A stretch of 64,000 bases of DNA from Tachypleus tridentatus. Its lineage: Eukaryota > Arthropoda > Merostomata > Xiphosura > Limulidae. The notes under the pieces were generated by a model. It was not told the DNA's origin, did no database searches, and saw nothing but the letters and a program-made list of their open reading frames with translations. The stretch covers positions 167,937,310-168,001,309 of the forward strand of contig NC_134837.1 of assembly GCF_004210375.1 (NCBI RefSeq). Reading direction: 5' to 3'. Shown piece by piece: positions 37,401 through 43,400 of the stretch (position 1 is its first letter; each line of letters begins with the position of its first letter). The position numbers and the translations under genes were made by a program.

Positions 37401-40400
37401 ACGAATAGGCATATGTGAGAACGGCAATGATGTATCCTTCATTCAAAGGCTTTAGAGTTAGTAATACGAACATTCTGAATAGAACTTTAAAATAATGATA
37501 ACTTTGTTTATTTGAAATAAATTGTATTCGGAATGTGATAATACTACGTATATTTGTCTTGTTGTTAAACTTCAAATATCTAAAAAAATAACTAAACAAA
37601 TACCACTTCACTCTGGATCCTTTTTATCTTCCTCTTATGTCTCTTTCATTGACTGGCAGATTTCTCATATGATTTTTCATTGATGAGCAGATTCCTCACA
37701 GCCAGGGTACTTGATTTATGAAACAATACATTATAATAATTATATATAATGTGATAAAAACAGTATTGTTGAATTAGCTGTAGTCATTATTGGAGTGTTG
37801 TTTTTTTATAATGAGTATCGGTAGCTTATTTTGCTCAGAATTTAATGACTTTCACTGACTAGTAAATTCCTTACATGACTCCCACTGTTTGACAGTTTCA
37901 TTACATGACTCTTTCACTGACTAACAGGTTACTCATATGGCTTTTTCACTGGTTGACAGATTTAATACATAAATATTTCCTTAACTGGTAGGTTCTTCAT
38001 ACAACTATTTCACTGATTAATATATTATTTATATGGTTCTTTTACTGACCGATAGTTTTTTCATGTGACTTTCAATGCTGACAAATTTAGCACTAGCTTT
38101 TTTTCAAAATCAGTGAGTCAATAACAGTGTTATGATCTCGTTTAATTGCTGAAGATTTTGACATTTATAAACCTCATGTTCAAACAAAACTGGTATTAAA
38201 ATTAACGATCTTACATTCAAAATGTACGTACTAGGAGTTGTATGATGCACTATATAAATGTTAAAAATACGTGTAACATAGTATACACACCCGCAATACA
38301 TAAAATGTATATAATACAAATAGAAAACAATGGCATATGCTCTAAAATTAAATATATCGATATATTGTTTCATTAGCATTCAAGATTATTCCTGGTAGTT
38401 TGCTGTCGTTTTGCATACTTTATAAACTGGACTAATATAATTACTGAAAAAGTTGAATAAGCTAGTCCTTAGTTTAACATGCTTCTCCACAAATCTGGAC
38501 TTAAACAAAACTCACTTTTGAGCAACACTCAACGACTTTATCTCGCACATTATAAGATGCCAGACGCCATGACCAAAAAATATAACATTTTTTTTATGCA
38601 TGCTGACCAATTATATCTATTATTAAACCGTGTGGACAATAATGTTAACCGAAATATTTTGTTTTATTTCCGTGATCAATCATATAGAAGATATTGATAA
38701 CATAGATGGACAAGTAGATAGAAAAATTATTAGTAACATTACCTTCGCAAATATATTTCGAACATTCCATGATAGGCCTTGAATCTTCAAAAGTTACATA
38801 AGAGTGTGTGTTACTGCAAAGTTAGAAAGAAGTAGTAAAAAAATATATTCTATGAAGATATTGAAAATGAAATGCACATAAAATTTTCTATTCACTATAA
38901 AAGATAAAACTCTACTTGTATACACATTATGGCTAGTAATGGGTCACAAATATTAGCGACCAAGATATTACCCACAATTGATAGTAAAATAACTCTCTCC
39001 TACAGGGCAGAAAATGCTCAGCTTCATCAAATGCGAGAGTTGTTGATACGTGACCATGAGTTAGTTTGTAAGGAGAATGAACGTCTCATGAAGAAGATAG
39101 CTGATATGGAACAGTGAGTTTGTTAGAGTTTTACTGTCACGTTGACCAAAACAAAGAGTTAATCAACTAGATGTTTTAAAAGAGATTGCCTTTGGATATT
39201 TATTGCAAATTTTCTGTCTTAAAATCAACTGCATATTTCTTAATATATACATATATATTACATAATATATAATTATATATATATTATGTTTTACCTGGTA
39301 AAACATCACCAGGTTTACTTTAATATGTTTTAACATCAGACATTACAGATCTTAGTAGCAATCATCTATTGGATGTAATTCTTGATGACGAGAAACCCAC
39401 TAGAAATAAAAATGTATATCAGAACGGCTGGTATGGGTATTAACACTTTTAATGATAAGCAGAGAACAACGTTAGGGAGGTTGAAACGTTGTTCTCTGCT
39501 TATCAATAAAAGTGTTAACACCCATACCAGCCGTTCTGAGATACACTTTTATTGGATGATTATTGCATGGCTATGAAATAAGTTTGTTTGTGGTAACTCT
39601 TGTGTTTTTTCTTTTGGAATATAGTGATCAGTGAATTTCAGTATACATTAGTTCGTTGTACTTATTATATCATTCTTCTTTATAGAGGTTTGGTTCAATC
39701 TCCGACACACGAAGAGGACCGACAGAATTCCCGATCTGCCTCAACAGTGCCTTCTGCTACGACTTTTGGAAACTCGGGGTTGTGGAAGTCGTTAGTCAGT
39801 ATTAGCAAGGAGGTGTGTAAAGCTTTCATCTATTTACATACTTTTGTCGAACTGGGTATGTTTACCAAAAGTTACTATTTTATATATAAATATTTTTTTT
39901 GTGTGAATTGTTACCATTTCAAAGATGAATAACCTACAAAAATTACCACATCAGCGGATACTTGTTACGTTTTGTCTAATTAATGAAAATATCACGTGTG
40001 CATTAGCTTAATTTTCATGGCTACAGAAATATTCATTTTCATAGTTGTGTTTAATATATTTGTTATCGCACTTAAAAAACATTCATTCTAGAAGGTAACA
40101 TAGTTGTCATTTTTTATTTATTTTCTAATTGTGTGGATCAGTCATTTTTTGCGAAAGGCTAATCTCATGCGAGTAAAAGAAATCTGAGAATAGAAAGTAA
40201 ATAGAATCCTATGGCGAGTAATCTAGCACAAAAAATACGTAAAAACGTGAAGTTAAGCCAATTTGATTTTATCTATTAATTAAAGTAAAAAAATCATACT
40301 TGTTTGTTAGAACACATATAAAATTCCTTTCTTTCTATAGATTCAATTGTGACTCTTCCAGTAAAATTCTGTCGTTGGTTTTTCAGTATAAAAGGTTTGT

Positions 40401-43400
40401 CATTTGTACTACTCTGTATTGTTGAATATATATTGATTGATAAATATTCGAGAAAAAACACAGTAAGTTGTGAAAATGTATTTCACTGTTGTAAATTTTC
40501 GAAATCAATCGTTTTTGTTTGCTACCTTAACAGTCTTCAAACAATTCATTATGTTGTAGTGTTGATTATTTAATTGAACATATTTATCAATTTGAGAAGG
40601 AAGAAACTGAGAAACCTGGCTCTTCCAATGGCGAAAGAAAACCACCACACAGACTCCAACAAGCTGTAACTCCATCAAAATGGAACAGTGGGAAAAGGTA
40701 ACGGTTGGGAGTAGCGTTCGTACCTATAAACGTATAAGAAAAAATAAAAATGTTAAAAGTTTACACTGTTAGAGACTCAGAGGGCAAAACATCTTTTTTT
40801 GAATACTAATAACCTGTTTAAATATACAAGCATATTCCGTTATCTATAATTGTAATTATCGTATTATAACGTACATTTTTATGCATATTTAAGTTAAAAG
40901 TCTAGTATTTTAATAGCCTTATAGATCTTACTGAAAACCAGGAGGATACATATTCAGCTACACAGAGAAAAAGAAGGAACTCTTGGGGGAGTGGTATTCC
41001 TCGAAATGCAGGACAAGGGAACAGGAAAACTCCTCTATCCAGCCCAGCCAATACCAAAAGTAGAAAGAATGACGAGAATCAGCCTCCAGAACAGAAAAAA
41101 CTCCCACCATTATTTTCCAAGCTTTTTCCTAGAGGAAATAAAAAGAATGAAACGAAAACAGGGCCTACTAAAGCCACTAGGCTAGAAGGAAGTATGTATT
41201 AATAAACTGACGAATTACGGATTATTTTATTTGAATTATTTTTAATTTTAGTACCAATTTATTGGTACAGTATATTTAAGAAAACCACAATACTAGTAGA
41301 TGCTAATCAACTAGTAGTATTTTTATATTTAGAAATATGATTGTAATCCAAAAAGATAGGTATAAAGTTAATATTCTTTACAGAAAACTAAGCAAATAAA
41401 GTAGATAATACCTTCCTCATTGGGACTTCAAACTTGAACTATTAGTCAGTAAAATGACAATGTTTATTTCTTTTCCCGTAGTGGTTGAAGTTGTAAATTG
41501 GTCATGGATTAATTACTAACTAAAATACATGGTTATGTTACATCTTTCTTTGGCAAATAACAGATAACTCTTAGTGTAAGTTTGTGTTTAACTTCAAACA
41601 AATAAATTGTATTAAAATATTTAAAATATTCTAATCTAATCTGTAAATGAGTAGTATAAGAAGTGAACTTTTACAATTACATTTCAGAGAAACTTAAAGT
41701 AACGTACATAATAACTACATTATGATTCGAACTACGTGATACATTCAGTTTAAACTTATCTTTTAATAAGGTATTAGTCATGAGGGAAACTTATTAGCAT
41801 AGGCCGAAGATATTATATTGAAGATAAATGAACATTAGCGTATGAAGTAATCCAAAATAAAGATTAGGTTGACCATTATGAAACAACAATAAAAATAAGT
41901 TCGACCAAAGAGGACATTAGAATGTTGAATCTTTTTGCATTTGATGTTTTGTACCATAATAGTAGACATAAAGTTTATTTTGTATTAGATTAAACTGATG
42001 TTTTTAAATATATAATATAACAAATAATTGCTTAAGCGTGATCGTTTTATTAGTATATCAGATTGAGAGTTCAAGAGTTTTAAGTTTAAGCCATTATTCT
42101 GCTAAATGTATTTTATACTTACATCTGTAGGAGCAATATTTGAGTCACATCCATTCTTGCTATCAGTGTATGCACTTCATGCATACCCATTGTCTGCAGT
42201 TTAAAATTATGAATGAGTTTATACTCAAAATTTGTTAATTCAAGTTCGAATCTCATCACCAAATACGATCGCCTTTCAGACAGGGGGCGTTATAACGGTA
42301 CGGTTAATCCCAATATTTGATTAGAATAGCCTAAGAATTGGCGATGGATAGTGCTGACCAGCTGCCTTCCCTCTAGTCAACCACTTTTAAATTATAAATG
42401 GCTAGCTACTAGCTATGCGTGAAATTCAACAGACAAATAAGTCAAAATTGGGAAGTATTAAACATGCCCTACTGGACCTATTGATCTGTTAATTTATTCC
42501 ATTATGTGCGTAAGGTGTGGTTCAGTTGAACAAGCAAAGAAACAGTGATCAGCTAATAAATATCTTATCTATAAGCAAACACAAAGCGGTAACATTTCTA
42601 ATTATAAATTATTTTTGAGTAAAAACTTTATTTTCACTTATAAACTTCAAATTGTTCCAATGTGCCAAAAATCATAACAAATAACAGCCTTATTTCTAAA
42701 CAATGTAAATATTACGAACAACATGCAGAAGTCCTAGCGTAAGAAAGTGTGAAAAATTAACACATATGACCCATTTAAGTACTGTTCTTTATCGTTCAAC
42801 TTATATTAGATCAGAAAAAGCAATATCAAATACTTGTTATAAATATTATAACACATGACAGATTAATCTCCTCTCTTGCACTAAATCATGAATATCCCGA
42901 TAGGTGTAGATAGTATTACACGAAAACAAGAAGTGTGATGATATTTATCGTTGATCAAGGGTGAGAAAATATGTGCTAGATTGCGTATCTGAAAATTTAC
43001 GGTTCGCGTCCCACTATCGCAAAATTGCGTTCTTCGAACTATTGGATCGTTGGTGCATTACAAGTGTTGGTCAAATCTCACTATTAGATCAGAGTACTCT
43101 AAATATTGATAGTTGGTGCCGTTAACAAGCTACCTTTCCTCTAGTCTAGTAAGTGAAACTTAAAGATTTAAGTTAGCTCAGATAATCCTTTGTGTAGCTT
43201 TTCACAAATATCGAAACGAACAAACTCATTCAAATATAATAATATTTTTCAATCACCTTCGCGTATGTATACTATACTGTACAATCTCTTATAAAACTTA
43301 CTGAGTAAAGAAATAGAACTAGTATATCCCAATCCACCCCGGCATTTTTTTACTGCGCATGACACAAATTTTGAGTGTTTTATATTCAAAATTTTATTAA

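Noticed and set aside
40919-40943. Alternative acceptors for KIF12 exon 17 (TTATAG, AACCAG)
   Set aside because: With the incoming phase, the TTATAG choice gives an immediate stop; the TTTAATAG acceptor at 40916 keeps frame through to exon 18.
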